Source: SZUA-448 sp964602475 (GTDB lineage Bacteria > Bacillota > Clostridia > Lachnospirales > Lachnospiraceae). From it: DNA of 64,000 nucleotides. The translations under genes were made by a program, and so were the position numbers. The notes beneath the pieces are model-generated. The model ran no database searches. It was not told the origin of the DNA and saw only the letters and a list, made by a program, of their open reading frames with translations. The first letter of the stretch is position 1. The number at the start of each line of letters is the position of its first letter. Below are positions 1-8,234 of this stretch, piece after piece. The stretch is from NCBI GenBank assembly GCA_964602475.1, contig CAZRRN010000005.1, positions 1 through 64,000 on the forward strand, read 5' to 3'.

Positions 1-170
1 GAACATAAATAGATTAAGATAAGCAATAAGAAAATACGGGGATAACAAACCGATTGAAGCCAAGAATTGCAGAAGAGCAAAAGAAGAAAACGGCACAAAG
101 CCAGTCACTTTAAATGGTCCTGACTTTGGCAGATGATGTAGCATTGAATTACAAGGGAGGGCAAGGCACA
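1..170. other. 5' edge, no complete gene
   Basis: No complete gene is visible. A short open frame on the plus strand (about 23 to 134) has no convincing start or ribosome binding site. It could be a leader or the remnant of a gene, but nothing in it is recognisable. Confidence 0.4.
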
Positions 171-836
171 GTGTGGAAGAAGCTGATACAGCATTTTACC
201 CGGAATATGAGTCTTAGGAGGACGGTGGCAATTGTGTTTGGAACCATCGTTGCAGGGATTGGAATTGCCATCCTTAAGTTTTCCCTATGCGGGAACGATT
301 CGTATTCTGCTATGAACATGTCGTTAAGTGATGGTTTTCACATAGGACTTGGAACCTTCCAACTGCTGTTGAATATTGGAATAATAATTGTACAGCTGCT
401 CTTTGGGCGAAAGTACATTGGTTTTGGTACTATTATGAATATGTGTTTTCTAGGTTACATTGTTCAGTTTGCAAGCTTTGTATTACAGAACATCTTCGGT
501 TCCTTAGAAGGAGGCACACTTCCCCTCCGTCTTCTTGTGATGCTCCTTGCCCTTATTGTGCTGGCATTTGGACTGGCGATGTATCAGGTAGCGGATCTTG
601 GAGTGGCGCCTTATGATTATCTTTCATTAGGTCTTGCAAATAAGACAAAGCGGCCCTATTTCATCTTCCGTGTAATTACAGATGTCGGCTGTATCGCCGT
701 TGTTCTGATTGCTTTTTTTGCTGGGCTTTTTCCCTGGAGCGGGAGTAATATAGGAATCGGAACGGTAGCCTGTGCCTTTGGCCTTGGACCGCTGATCAAC
801 ATCTTTATGCGTTTTCATAAAAAATGGATTAGGTAA
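171..836 (+). CDS. YczE/YitT-type integral membrane protein
   Basis: The product is a 221-residue membrane protein of the YczE-like group (YitT/YyaS relatives), whose function is unknown. Several hydrophobic segments fill the chain, and the motif VADLGVAPYDYLSLGL in the middle is typical of this group. The start chosen is GTG at 171, because AAGGGAGGG ends about nine bases before it; the frame stays open upstream to 114 but has no ribosome binding site there. It lies 72 bases before the alpha-galactosidase gene on the same strand, separated by a dyad, so co-transcription is uncertain. No substrate can be inferred. Confidence 0.7.
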   Translation: MWKKLIQHFTRNMSLRRTVAIVFGTIVAGIGIAILKFSLCGNDSYSAMNMSLSDGFHIGLGTFQLLLNIGIIIVQLLFGRKYIGFGTIMNMCFLGYIVQFASFVLQNIFGSLEGGTLPLRLLVMLLALIVLAFGLAMYQVADLGVAPYDYLSLGLANKTKRPYFIFRVITDVGCIAVVLIAFFAGLFPWSGSNIGIGTVACAFGLGPLINIFMRFHKKWIR

Positions 837-860
837 ATTAAGAGTATTGGGAAAAAGATA

Positions 861-885
861 TTTACCTTTAATAATTAAGGTTAAA
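861..885. repeat. AT-rich imperfect dyad before the GH36 gene
   Basis: A 25-base near-palindrome (TTTACCTTTAAT, then ATTAAGGTTAAA) sits just upstream of the GH36 ribosome binding site. It could be an operator or a weak terminator; nothing else decides which. Confidence 0.35.
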
Positions 886-908
886 AAATAATACGGAGGA
901 AGCAGGGA

Positions 909-2777
909 ATGCAGTACTATATAGAAATGAAATTAATGGAAGATGCATATGGAAGTGGATTTTCGAGTGGGTTGACATTAGCCGGAAGCAGGTCTACAAA
1001 AGACCTGATATGTGTTCAGGAAACAGAAGACCGAAGAATTTTTGAGAACCAAAAGGGGCATCAGGTTAGTCTTTTACTAAAAAAGCTTTCAGCTACGAAA
1101 TCTCAAAATGACAATGGACAGGGTGTCATAGAACTGCAGACCGTTTTTGATAACCGCAGTAAAGAGACCGCCTGTCTGGAACTCCTTTCTTCTTTTGCAA
1201 TTCAGGGAGTTAAAGCGGACCGTATTTACCGGATGCAGTCCTTTTGGAGTGCAGAGGGAAGACTTCGCGTTGATAGGACTGAGGAGCTTCAGCTGGAACC
1301 CTCCTGGAACCGCTGTGGGATCCGTGTCGAAAAGTTTGGAAACCTTGGTTCCATGCCGGTACGAAAGTGGTTTCCATTTTTGGCATTAGAGGACAGTAAA
1401 ACAGGAACCTTTATTGGAATACAGCTATACTGCCCCTCTTCCTGGCAGATGGAACTGATATGCAGGGAAGACGAGACCTTAACGGTAACAGGAGGAATTG
1501 CTGACCGGGATTTTGGCCACTGGAAGAAACTGATCAGACCGGGCGAAACCTTTACCGCTCCTAAGGCAGTACTGGCTTTTGGATCCTCGCTTTATGAGGT
1601 ATGTGATCAACTTGTTAAGGCACAGAATCCGGCGGTATCCACTCAGGATGCCTGCTGCGATATTATGTTCAATGAATACTGCACAACCTGGGGGAATCCA
1701 AGTCTCGCAAATATCCGGAAAATTGCAGATACCTTAAAAGGAAAACAGGTAAAATATCTGATTATTGATTCCGGCTGGTATGGCGGGAACGAGGGATGGT
1801 GGGCCAGTGTCGGTGACTGGGAGGTAAATACGGACAAATTCCCGGGAGGTTTAAAACCGGCTGCTGATTACATCCGCAGCTGCGGAATGATTCCCGGTCT
1901 CTGGTATGAATTTGAATCTGTCGGAGAAAAGTCACGTTACTATAATCAGGAGGAGCATCTATTAAAGAAAGATGGTGTAGTTATCACAGTGGGTGAAAAG
2001 CGCTTTTGGGATATGGCTGACCCTTGGGTAACGGACTATTTATTGCAGAAGGTTATAAAGGTTCTCAAAGATTGCGGTTTTGGTTATCTTAAGGTTGACT
2101 ATAACGAGACAATCGGAATCGGCTGTGACGGAACCGAAAGCCTGGGCGAAGGTCTGAGACAGAGAATACAGGCAAGTCAGTCATTTTTCCGCAAAATCCG
2201 TGAGGAAATCCCGGATATTGTGATTGAAAACTGCTCCAGCGGCGGGCACCGTCTGGAACCATCCATGATGGAGCTGGCATCCCAGGCAAGCTTCTCGGAT
2301 GCCCATGAATTAATGATTATTCCGGTAATAGCTGCAAATCTTCACCGCGTGATAAAACCTTCACAGAGCCAGATCTGGGCAGTTATTCGTGCGAAGGACA
2401 ATGAAGCACGGATTAATTACTCTATTATAAATACTTTTCTTGGCAGAATGTGCCTAAGCGGTGACATATATGATCTGTCAGAGAAACAGTGGAACCGGAT
2501 TGAAGATGGCTGCAGCTTTTACAAGGCGGTAAGTGAGATCATTGAAAAGGGAACAACTACTAGGATTGAAAACCAAATCGAAAGCTATAACCGACCACAA
2601 GGCTGGCAGCTGGTAATCCGCGAACTCGGGAACAGAAAACTGGTCATCGCACATCGCTTTGAAGCATCCTCGCCGGTACCGGATGATTTTTTAGTTGACA
2701 GTGAAGTCGTACGTGAATACGGAGACTGCAGCGGTGATTTTACCGCAAAGGCCTGGTTACTAAAGAAAATCAAATAA
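909..2777 (+). CDS. alpha-galactosidase, GH36 (clan GH-D)
   Basis: This 622-residue enzyme should release alpha-linked galactose from oligosaccharides such as raffinose or galactomannan fragments. It has the GH36 layout: an N-terminal beta-sandwich to about residue 240, a TIM barrel starting near MFNEYCTTWGNPS, and a small C-terminal domain. The nucleophile is Asp397 in LKVDYN and the likely acid/base is Asp464 in FSDAHEL; the conserved ENCSSGG motif lies between them. The start ATG follows CGGAGGAAG at a normal distance. No signal peptide is seen, so it is probably cytoplasmic. It is slightly shorter than the common ~730-residue form. No transporter is adjacent, so import must be encoded elsewhere. 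Confidence 0.9.
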   Translation: MQYYIEMKLMEDAYGSGFSSGLTLAGSRSTKDLICVQETEDRRIFENQKGHQVSLLLKKLSATKSQNDNGQGVIELQTVFDNRSKETACLELLSSFAIQGVKADRIYRMQSFWSAEGRLRVDRTEELQLEPSWNRCGIRVEKFGNLGSMPVRKWFPFLALEDSKTGTFIGIQLYCPSSWQMELICREDETLTVTGGIADRDFGHWKKLIRPGETFTAPKAVLAFGSSLYEVCDQLVKAQNPAVSTQDACCDIMFNEYCTTWGNPSLANIRKIADTLKGKQVKYLIIDSGWYGGNEGWWASVGDWEVNTDKFPGGLKPAADYIRSCGMIPGLWYEFESVGEKSRYYNQEEHLLKKDGVVITVGEKRFWDMADPWVTDYLLQKVIKVLKDCGFGYLKVDYNETIGIGCDGTESLGEGLRQRIQASQSFFRKIREEIPDIVIENCSSGGHRLEPSMMELASQASFSDAHELMIIPVIAANLHRVIKPSQSQIWAVIRAKDNEARINYSIINTFLGRMCLSGDIYDLSEKQWNRIEDGCSFYKAVSEIIEKGTTTRIENQIESYNRPQGWQLVIRELGNRKLVIAHRFEASSPVPDDFLVDSEVVREYGDCSGDFTAKAWLLKKIK

Positions 2778-2811
2778 CTGCCTTTCCTTTAGCAGAGAAT
2801 TGGAAATTATT

Positions 2812-3924
2812 ATGTGGACTATTATTTTTGGAGCAATTTTTCTGGGTGGTATTCTGGCTCTCATTTATCTTGTCAGCAGAGGACAGCGGCTAGAACTGGT
2901 CAAATACCTGAGCTATGGTAAAAAGTGGCTGCGTATTTTTATAAGCATTGGTTTATTTCTTACCTTATTTCTGCTGTTAAGCGTATTCACCGGTGTTATT
3001 AATGCAGTTATAAGTTTTTTACATCTGACTGCCTTCTGGATTCTGTCAGAACTGATCTTTTTCCTGATAAGAAAAGCTGGAAAGAGAGCCTTTCGCCGTT
3101 ATTATGCAGGCGGAGCCGCCCTTTTATTTACCTGTTGTTACCTTCTGGTAGGCTGGTACCAGTGTCATCATGTAAGTGTGACAAGGTACGATATTGAGAC
3201 ATCGAAAGAGATCGAGTCGCTCCGCATCGTGCTCTTTGCAGATTCTCATATTGGGACAACCTTTAGCGGAGAAAAATTTGGTGATTATGTGCAGCAGATG
3301 CAGACAGAGAAACCGGATCTTGTAATTATAGCCGGCGATTTTATAGATGATGATACAGACTGGACCGATTGTGTCGCAGCCTGCAAAGCACTGGGTACCC
3401 TAAAGACAAAGTATGGGGTCTATTATTCGCTTGGAAACCATGATCTGGGATATGCTTCGAGTGAACAGCGGGGGTATAGCGGAGAAGACCTCCTTCGGGA
3501 ACTTGAGAATAATCAGGTAATTGTATTAAGAGACGATTATTGCGAGCTGGATAACAGAATTTATATTATCGGACGCTGTGACCACTCGGAGGATACCAGA
3601 GGGAGCGGACGCAAAACCATGCCGGAACTGGTCAGTGGGCTAAATACGGATCACTACATGTTAGTTATTGATCATCAGCCGAGAGATACCGCCGCAGAGG
3701 CGGAGGCAGGAGTGGATCTGGTTCTGTCCGGACATACGCATGGAGGGCAGCTTCTGCCGGTCAATTATGTTGGCGAGTGGACCGGAGCGAATGATATGAC
3801 CTATGGACGAAGACAAATCGGAACAACAAACTTTATTATAACCTCCGGAATCTCAAACTGGGCTCTGCAGTACAAGACCGGCTGTAAGTCGGAGTATGTT
3901 GTTATTAATGTATTTAACAGGTAA
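2812..3924 (+). CDS. membrane-anchored metallophosphoesterase (YkuE-like)
   Basis: The protein has about four hydrophobic segments in its first 130 residues, followed by a calcineurin-like phosphoesterase domain. The metal-binding blocks are in order: FADSHIG, IIAGDFIDDD, LGNHDLGY and LSGHTHGGQ. Such proteins hydrolyse phosphoesters, in some cases of lipid head groups, at the membrane face; the substrate here is unknown. The start is uncertain: ATG 2812 is used, but TTG 2800 is in frame and neither has a strong ribosome binding site. The gene begins about 35 bases after the GH36 stop and is likely read from the same transcript. Confidence 0.85.
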   Translation: MWTIIFGAIFLGGILALIYLVSRGQRLELVKYLSYGKKWLRIFISIGLFLTLFLLLSVFTGVINAVISFLHLTAFWILSELIFFLIRKAGKRAFRRYYAGGAALLFTCCYLLVGWYQCHHVSVTRYDIETSKEIESLRIVLFADSHIGTTFSGEKFGDYVQQMQTEKPDLVIIAGDFIDDDTDWTDCVAACKALGTLKTKYGVYYSLGNHDLGYASSEQRGYSGEDLLRELENNQVIVLRDDYCELDNRIYIIGRCDHSEDTRGSGRKTMPELVSGLNTDHYMLVIDHQPRDTAAEAEAGVDLVLSGHTHGGQLLPVNYVGEWTGANDMTYGRRQIGTTNFIITSGISNWALQYKTGCKSEYVVINVFNR

Positions 3925-3946
3925 ATAAATTTTAGCAAAATAGGGA

Positions 3947-3977
3947 TTGACTCTGACGTTGCGTTATAGTGTAGGAT
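3947..3977 (+). promoter_or_regulatory. MerR-type promoter with 19-bp spacer and central dyad
   Basis: The -35 box TTGACT (3947-3952) and the -10 box TAGGAT (3972-3977) are 19 bp apart. An imperfect palindrome, CTCTGACG-TTG-CGTTATAG type (3951-3969), fills the spacer. A long spacer with a dyad inside is the hallmark of promoters that MerR proteins activate by DNA distortion. It sits directly before the MerR/TipAS gene, so autoregulation is likely. Confidence 0.75.
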
Positions 3978-3997
3978 CTATTCAGGAGGTGGCAGTG

Positions 3998-4831
3998 ATG
4001 AGGAAATCAATTAGTGAGATGGCGAAGCTGTCCGGTGTAAGTGTTCGAACCTTACACTATTATGATGAAATAGGATTACTAAAACCAAGTGAGATAATAC
4101 CGGAAACCGGTTACAGGTATTATGATGAGAATTCTATGGAGACATTACAGCAGATATTGTTTTACCGTGAACTTGATTTCCCGCTAAAGGATATTGAAGT
4201 AATAATGAACGCCTCCGAATATAACAAAGAGGATGCACTTCTTAAGCAGAGAGAACTGCTGATGCTGAAAAGAAGAAGACTTGATAAGTTAATCAGGCTC
4301 TTAAGTGCAAATCTGAAAGGAGATACTAGTGTGAAAGATGAACCTTTCACACGCAGATTTGTGCCTGCGCGGGGCTCGACACAAAGTCTGTTATGCGCAA
4401 AAAGCCGCGCAGAAATGGAGATTACAATGAGCTTTAAGGAGTTTGACATGAATGAAATCAATGACGCAAAAGAAAAATATGTTGCTGAGGTGAAAGAAAA
4501 ATGGGGTAGTACAAAGGCGTATGAACAAAGCCAGAACAGAACCGGAGGTTACAGTAAGGAAGACTGGAAGAAGGTTTCAGAAGGAATGGATGAATTACTA
4601 AAGAAATTTGCAGCTAAGGTGGGAAACAATCCGGGATGTGAGGAGGTTCAAAAGCTTGTAGCGGAATGGAAGCAATATATTACCGACACCTATTATGACT
4701 GTACGAATGAGATCCTGGCAGGACTTGGTCAGATGTATGTAGAAGATGAACGATTTAAAAAGAACATGGATCGGTTCGGATCCGGTACAGCACAGCTTAT
4801 CTGTGATGCTATTTCTGTTTATTGCAAGTAA
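3998..4831 (+). CDS. MerR-family activator with C-terminal TipAS domain, carrying an inserted repeat element
   Basis: A 277-residue transcriptional regulator. Residues 1-70 form the MerR winged helix (ISEMAKLSGVSVRTLHYYDEIGLL in outline), followed by a dimerising helix to about residue 108. Residues 144-277 form a TipAS ligand-binding domain, beginning MSFKEFDM. TipAS domains of the tipA family bind drugs such as thiopeptides. The start ATG 3998 follows AGGAGGT at eight bases. Residues about 110-143 are encoded by a copy of the interspersed repeat at 4327-4424 and are not expected in the family. The repeat keeps the frame and places GGAG six bases before ATG 4427, so a second, shorter product of 134 residues is possible. 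Ligand unknown. Confidence 0.88.
   Translation: MRKSISEMAKLSGVSVRTLHYYDEIGLLKPSEIIPETGYRYYDENSMETLQQILFYRELDFPLKDIEVIMNASEYNKEDALLKQRELLMLKRRRLDKLIRLLSANLKGDTSVKDEPFTRRFVPARGSTQSLLCAKSRAEMEITMSFKEFDMNEINDAKEKYVAEVKEKWGSTKAYEQSQNRTGGYSKEDWKKVSEGMDELLKKFAAKVGNNPGCEEVQKLVAEWKQYITDTYYDCTNEILAGLGQMYVEDERFKKNMDRFGSGTAQLICDAISVYCK
4327..4424 (+). repeat. family-1 structured repeat element, copy A, inserted in frame
   Basis: This 98-bp unit is nearly identical to the two tandem units at 62732-62926. It starts with a perfect 9-bp hairpin (GTGTGAAAG, loop ATGAAC, CTTTCACAC; 4329-4352). A second inverted pair, CTGCGCGG (4365-4372) and CCGCGCAG (4405-4412), encloses the middle. It ends ATGGAGATTA. It lies exactly between the two protein domains of the MerR/TipAS gene and contains no stop in that frame. 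Confidence 0.92.
4417..4429 (+). promoter_or_regulatory. internal ribosome binding site and start codon supplied by the repeat
   Basis: GGAG (4417-4420) lies six bases before the in-frame ATG at 4427. The same element end at 62919-62931 reads GGAG, six bases, ATG for a separate gene. Initiation here would give a 134-residue free TipAS-type domain (4427-4831). That this start is used is inference; the known Streptomyces tipA gene also makes a short TipAS product from an internal start. Confidence 0.5.
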
Positions 4832-4936
4832 TGCTGCTTTTACTTGAAAATAGTCTGGATTTTCGGTACTGCATCTGCTAGAATACAGAAAGACAAAGCG
4901 TACTGTTGCTTTTATACAGAGACTGGAGATGTTGAT

Positions 4937-5983
4937 ATGGCGAATATAAAAGAAATAGCGGAACGATGCGGAGTGTCGGTAGCGACGGTATCGAATGTCC
5001 TGAACGGAAAAGCAAAGGCAAGCGATGAAACAAAAGAAAGAATACTCTCTGTGGTACGTGAGACCGGATATCAGCCGAACGTGATGGCACAAGGATTACG
5101 TACCAGGAGAACACATACAATCGGAATCATTGCCGAAGATATGGATTTGTTCAGTACACCTCGGATTATTGAAGGCATTATGGCGCACTGTGAAGAGAAG
5201 AATTATCGGTTCATTCATGAAAACCTTCGGTTGTATTCCCGATGGGGAAATACCTGGTTCTATAAAGAGAGAGAATACCAGTCGGTTCTGAAACCGGCGG
5301 TAAGAGAAATGCTTTCCATTAAGGTTGACGGAATCATTTATGTCGCAGGACATGCGCGTGTGATTGACTGCTTTCCGGAGGATCTTTCAATTCCTGCAGT
5401 TCTTACCTATGCTTATTCGAGAGAAGACCGTTATCCATATGTTGTAATCGCAGATGAAGACGGCGGTTATGAGATGACAAAGTATCTTCTTTCCATGGGG
5501 CACAGAAAGATAGGGATGATTGGTGGAACTTCTGACAACCTGCATACAATAAAAAGAATTAACGGTTATCAGAGAGCGTTATATGAAGCAAGGGTACTAT
5601 ACAATCCGGATCTGGTTGAGTATGGAGACTGGGAGAGACGTTCGGGATATGAGCTGGCAGGAAAATTAATAGCTGCCGGTGTCACGGCAGTGTTCTGTCT
5701 GAATGATAAAATGGCAGGAGGGGTTTACGATTATCTTGAAGAACATCAGATTCGTCCGGGTGAGGATATTTCCGTAGCTGGATATGATAATCAAGCGATT
5801 ACAGAGTATTTTCGTCCTTCTCTGACAACGATGGAAATCCCTCTAAAGGAGATTGGGGTTACGGCAGCAAGGATTCTGACCGGAACACTTGACGGACAGC
5901 AGGGAGAAGAAAAAGAGACTGGAGAAATACAAAAGCAATGCTCGCTTATCGTGCGTAACTCGGTACGACCGCCCAAAGAATAA
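4937..5983 (+). CDS. LacI-family transcriptional regulator of the arabinoside operon
   Basis: A 348-residue regulator with an N-terminal LacI helix-turn-helix (NIKEIAERCGVSVATVSNVLNG, residues 3-24 in outline) and a periplasmic-binding-like sugar sensor that ends near residue 335. The start ATG 4937 is preceded by GGAGAT; an upstream in-frame extension to 4844 would precede the helix-turn-helix and is unlikely. Its own terminator follows at 5995. It lies directly before a CUT1 sugar importer whose promoter region has a palindrome with a central CG of the kind LacI proteins bind (6272-6287), so this operon is its probable target. Effector unknown, probably an imported pentose oligomer. Confidence 0.88.
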   Translation: MANIKEIAERCGVSVATVSNVLNGKAKASDETKERILSVVRETGYQPNVMAQGLRTRRTHTIGIIAEDMDLFSTPRIIEGIMAHCEEKNYRFIHENLRLYSRWGNTWFYKEREYQSVLKPAVREMLSIKVDGIIYVAGHARVIDCFPEDLSIPAVLTYAYSREDRYPYVVIADEDGGYEMTKYLLSMGHRKIGMIGGTSDNLHTIKRINGYQRALYEARVLYNPDLVEYGDWERRSGYELAGKLIAAGVTAVFCLNDKMAGGVYDYLEEHQIRPGEDISVAGYDNQAITEYFRPSLTTMEIPLKEIGVTAARILTGTLDGQQGEEKETGEIQKQCSLIVRNSVRPPKE

Positions 5984-5994
5984 GACATCTGATT

Positions 5995-6023
5995 AAAAAA
6001 GTCCGGAATTCCGGACTTTTTTT
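5995..6023 (+). terminator. intrinsic terminator after the LacI gene
   Basis: AAAAAAGTCCGG, loop AATT, CCGGACTTTTTT: a perfect stem with an A-run before and a T-run after, so it can act in both directions. Confidence 0.9.
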
Positions 6024-6300
6024 ATATGCATATTACCAATAACGCTGTTGCTAAAAAGTAATATTTTGTTTCCAAAGTAAAACGATTAAATACACAAAAA
6101 CAATAATTTACCAACAATCAAAAACTTAATATTTGTTCACAAAACTTAACAAATGCAGAATAATGCACAATTAAAATAGAATTAAGAAACTGTTTCGTAA
6201 CAATATTCCTATATTTATTTAATAAAACAATTGACAATACGAATTTGATATGCTATGCTTTCGTCATGTGAGGTAAAACGATTTACCACAGGTTCGGAGG
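6024..6300 (+). promoter_or_regulatory. AT-rich control region of the first CUT1 operon, two LacI-type operators
   Basis: The region between the terminator and the first permease has no gene. A promoter is clear: TTGACA (6231-6236), 17-bp spacer, TATGCT (6254-6259). Just downstream lies GGTAAAACGATTTACC (6272-6287), a 14-of-16 palindrome with a central CG, well placed to block transcription. A partial match, GTAAAACGATTAAA, occurs at 6077-6090, 196 bp upstream. A further dyad, ATTTGTT and AACAAAT (6131-6154), may bind another regulator. Confidence 0.75.
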
Positions 6301-6306
6301 ATGGCT

Positions 6307-7230
6307 GTGAAAGTTACTAATATAAACAAAAAGAAACAAAGAGCATTTCGGGAATTTTTTTATGTATTACCATTTCTGATTTTGGTAGCAATATTTTCGT
6401 ATTATCCGTTGTATGGCTGGGTATATGCTTTTTTCGATTATAAGCCGCCGTTTCCGCTGACAGCTGATAATTTTGTCGGTTTCAAATGGTTTAAATATAT
6501 GCTCGGAAATGAAGTTCGAATTAAACAGCTGCTTTCTGTAATCCGCAATACCTTTGCAGTCAGTGGACTCAGTCTGATCTTTTCATGGTTCCCAATGATT
6601 TTTGCAGTGTTCTTGAACGAAATACGCTGCCGCCCGTTCAAGAAATTTGTACAGACTGCGACAACTCTTCCGAACTTTATCAGCTGGGTTCTGGTATATT
6701 CCATCGCTTATAATGTCTTAAGTTCGACAGGAGTAATTAACAGTGTATTAATGAACCTTGGCTTGACAGACACACCAATCCAGTTTTTGCAGTCATCGGA
6801 ACATATATGGATAAAGATGTGGCTGTGGCTGACCTGGAAGAATGCCGGGTGGGCAGCAATTATGTACATAGCAGCAATTGCGGGAATTGATGAAGAGATG
6901 AATGAAGCGGCAAGAGTGGATGGAGCGTCGAAGATGCAGATTATTCGTCACATAACGATACCAAGCCTGCTTCCGACTTATTTTGTAATCGTAATGCTGA
7001 ATCTGGCAAATTTTCTTTCAAACGGAATGGAACAGTTTTTTGTCTTTGAAAATTCATTTAATAAAGAATACATTCAGGTACTGGATCTGTACGTATATAA
7101 TCTGGCAATGGGAAGCGGTGGCTATTCGCTGTCAACGGCAATCAGCATATTTAAAAGTATTATTAGTATCATTTTGCTTTGCTTGACGAACGGAGTGTCT
7201 AAGCTGGTCAGAGGGGAAGGTTTTATCTAG
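6307..7230 (+). CDS. CUT1 sugar ABC transporter permease (LplB-type)
   Basis: A membrane permease of about 307 residues with six likely transmembrane segments. The cytoplasmic coupling (EAA) loop reads NEAARVDGASKMQIIRHITIP, which contacts the ATPase. It belongs with the next two genes to an importer for di- or oligosaccharides. GTG 6307 is preferred because GGAGG (6296-6300) lies six bases before it; ATG 6301 would directly touch that site. No ATPase gene is present in the operon, as is common for CUT1 systems sharing an MsmK-like ATPase. Confidence 0.88.
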   Translation: MKVTNINKKKQRAFREFFYVLPFLILVAIFSYYPLYGWVYAFFDYKPPFPLTADNFVGFKWFKYMLGNEVRIKQLLSVIRNTFAVSGLSLIFSWFPMIFAVFLNEIRCRPFKKFVQTATTLPNFISWVLVYSIAYNVLSSTGVINSVLMNLGLTDTPIQFLQSSEHIWIKMWLWLTWKNAGWAAIMYIAAIAGIDEEMNEAARVDGASKMQIIRHITIPSLLPTYFVIVMLNLANFLSNGMEQFFVFENSFNKEYIQVLDLYVYNLAMGSGGYSLSTAISIFKSIISIILLCLTNGVSKLVRGEGFI

Positions 7231-7265
7231 ACAACGAATTAAGAGTTTATAGGAAGAGGTTCAGT

Positions 7266-8180
7266 ATGAAGAAAAGAAATAAAATGAAGGCTAGTATTCA
7301 GGAACGGATCATTTCAGTAGTGACCTATATTATATATACGGTTTTTGCGTTTGTGTGTGTTTATCCGTTCTATTACATTTTTATTAATTCCATCAGCGCA
7401 AATAATCTGAGTGAGCGCGGGAAGATCATGTTCTGGCCGCAAGAGATTCATTTAAATAATTATATTTCGGTCATGAAAATATCCGGGCTTGCCACTGCAT
7501 TTCAGGTATCAATTGCAAGAACCGTAATCGGAACGATACTTACTGTGATAGCATCAGGATTTCTAGGATTTATGTTTGCTCGAAATACAATGTGGATGAG
7601 AAAGTTCTGGTATCGTTTTATCGTAGCTACAATGTATTTTAATGCAGGAGTTATTCCGTGGTATATCACAATGAGAAATCTTGGACTGACTAATAATTTC
7701 TGGGGATATATACTGCCGCTAATCATTTCACCGTTTTATATTGTGCTTTGTAAAACCTTTGTAGAATCTGTGCCAAAGGAACTTCAGGATGCAGCAGAAA
7801 TCGACGGAGCGGGAACATTGAAGATCTTTTTCAAGATAATTCTCCCGATTATTAAACCGATTCTTGCAACCGTTGCGATATTTACTGCAGTTAACCAATG
7901 GAATGCATTTCAGGATACCTTGCTGCTGGTTACTGATGACAAATTAAACACGCTTCAATACACACTTTACACCTATATGAAGAAAGCAAGCTCATTGAAA
8001 GCACTGGTCAACAGCAGCAGCTCCTCTTCTCAGATGGCGGCAAGTCTGGCTTCAGCGCAGACAGCGACTTCGATTCGAATGACTGTCACAATCGTAGTTG
8101 TTGCACCGATTCTGGTTGTATATCCAATATTCCAACGATTTTTTGTAAAGGGAATCATGATAGGAGCAGTAAAAGGATAA
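7266..8180 (+). CDS. CUT1 sugar ABC transporter permease (LplC/AraQ-type)
   Basis: The second permease of the importer, 304 residues with about six transmembrane segments and an EAA loop, LQDAAEIDGAGTLKIFFKIILP. It ends in the motif QRFFVKGIMIGAVKG that is typical of this subunit. A hydrophilic Ser-rich stretch (residues about 245-265, SSSSSSQMAASLASAQ in outline) interrupts the last periplasmic region, which is usual in the LplC subgroup. AGGAAGAGG precedes the ATG. It follows the first permease by 35 bases and is read with it. Confidence 0.88.
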   Translation: MKKRNKMKASIQERIISVVTYIIYTVFAFVCVYPFYYIFINSISANNLSERGKIMFWPQEIHLNNYISVMKISGLATAFQVSIARTVIGTILTVIASGFLGFMFARNTMWMRKFWYRFIVATMYFNAGVIPWYITMRNLGLTNNFWGYILPLIISPFYIVLCKTFVESVPKELQDAAEIDGAGTLKIFFKIILPIIKPILATVAIFTAVNQWNAFQDTLLLVTDDKLNTLQYTLYTYMKKASSLKALVNSSSSSSQMAASLASAQTATSIRMTVTIVVVAPILVVYPIFQRFFVKGIMIGAVKG

Positions 8181-8234
8181 TTTCGGTTCAAATGGAACCG
8201 TGATTATAAAATGTTTGAAGGGAGAAAGGAAGAT

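Noticed and set aside
1..170. Partial gene at the 5' edge
   Set aside because: Only a short open frame with an upstream stop and no recognisable sequence.
3947..3997. Longer MerR reading frame starting at TTG 3947
   Set aside because: That TTG is the -35 box of the promoter; ATG 3998 has a full ribosome binding site.
4327..4424. Insertion sequence or transposase remnant
   Set aside because: No transposase coding, no clear target duplication; the unit is a short structured repeat.
6131..6154. Rex operator before the first importer
   Set aside because: ATTTGTT and AACAAAT arms are present but the spacing does not match the Rex consensus; kept only as an unnamed dyad.
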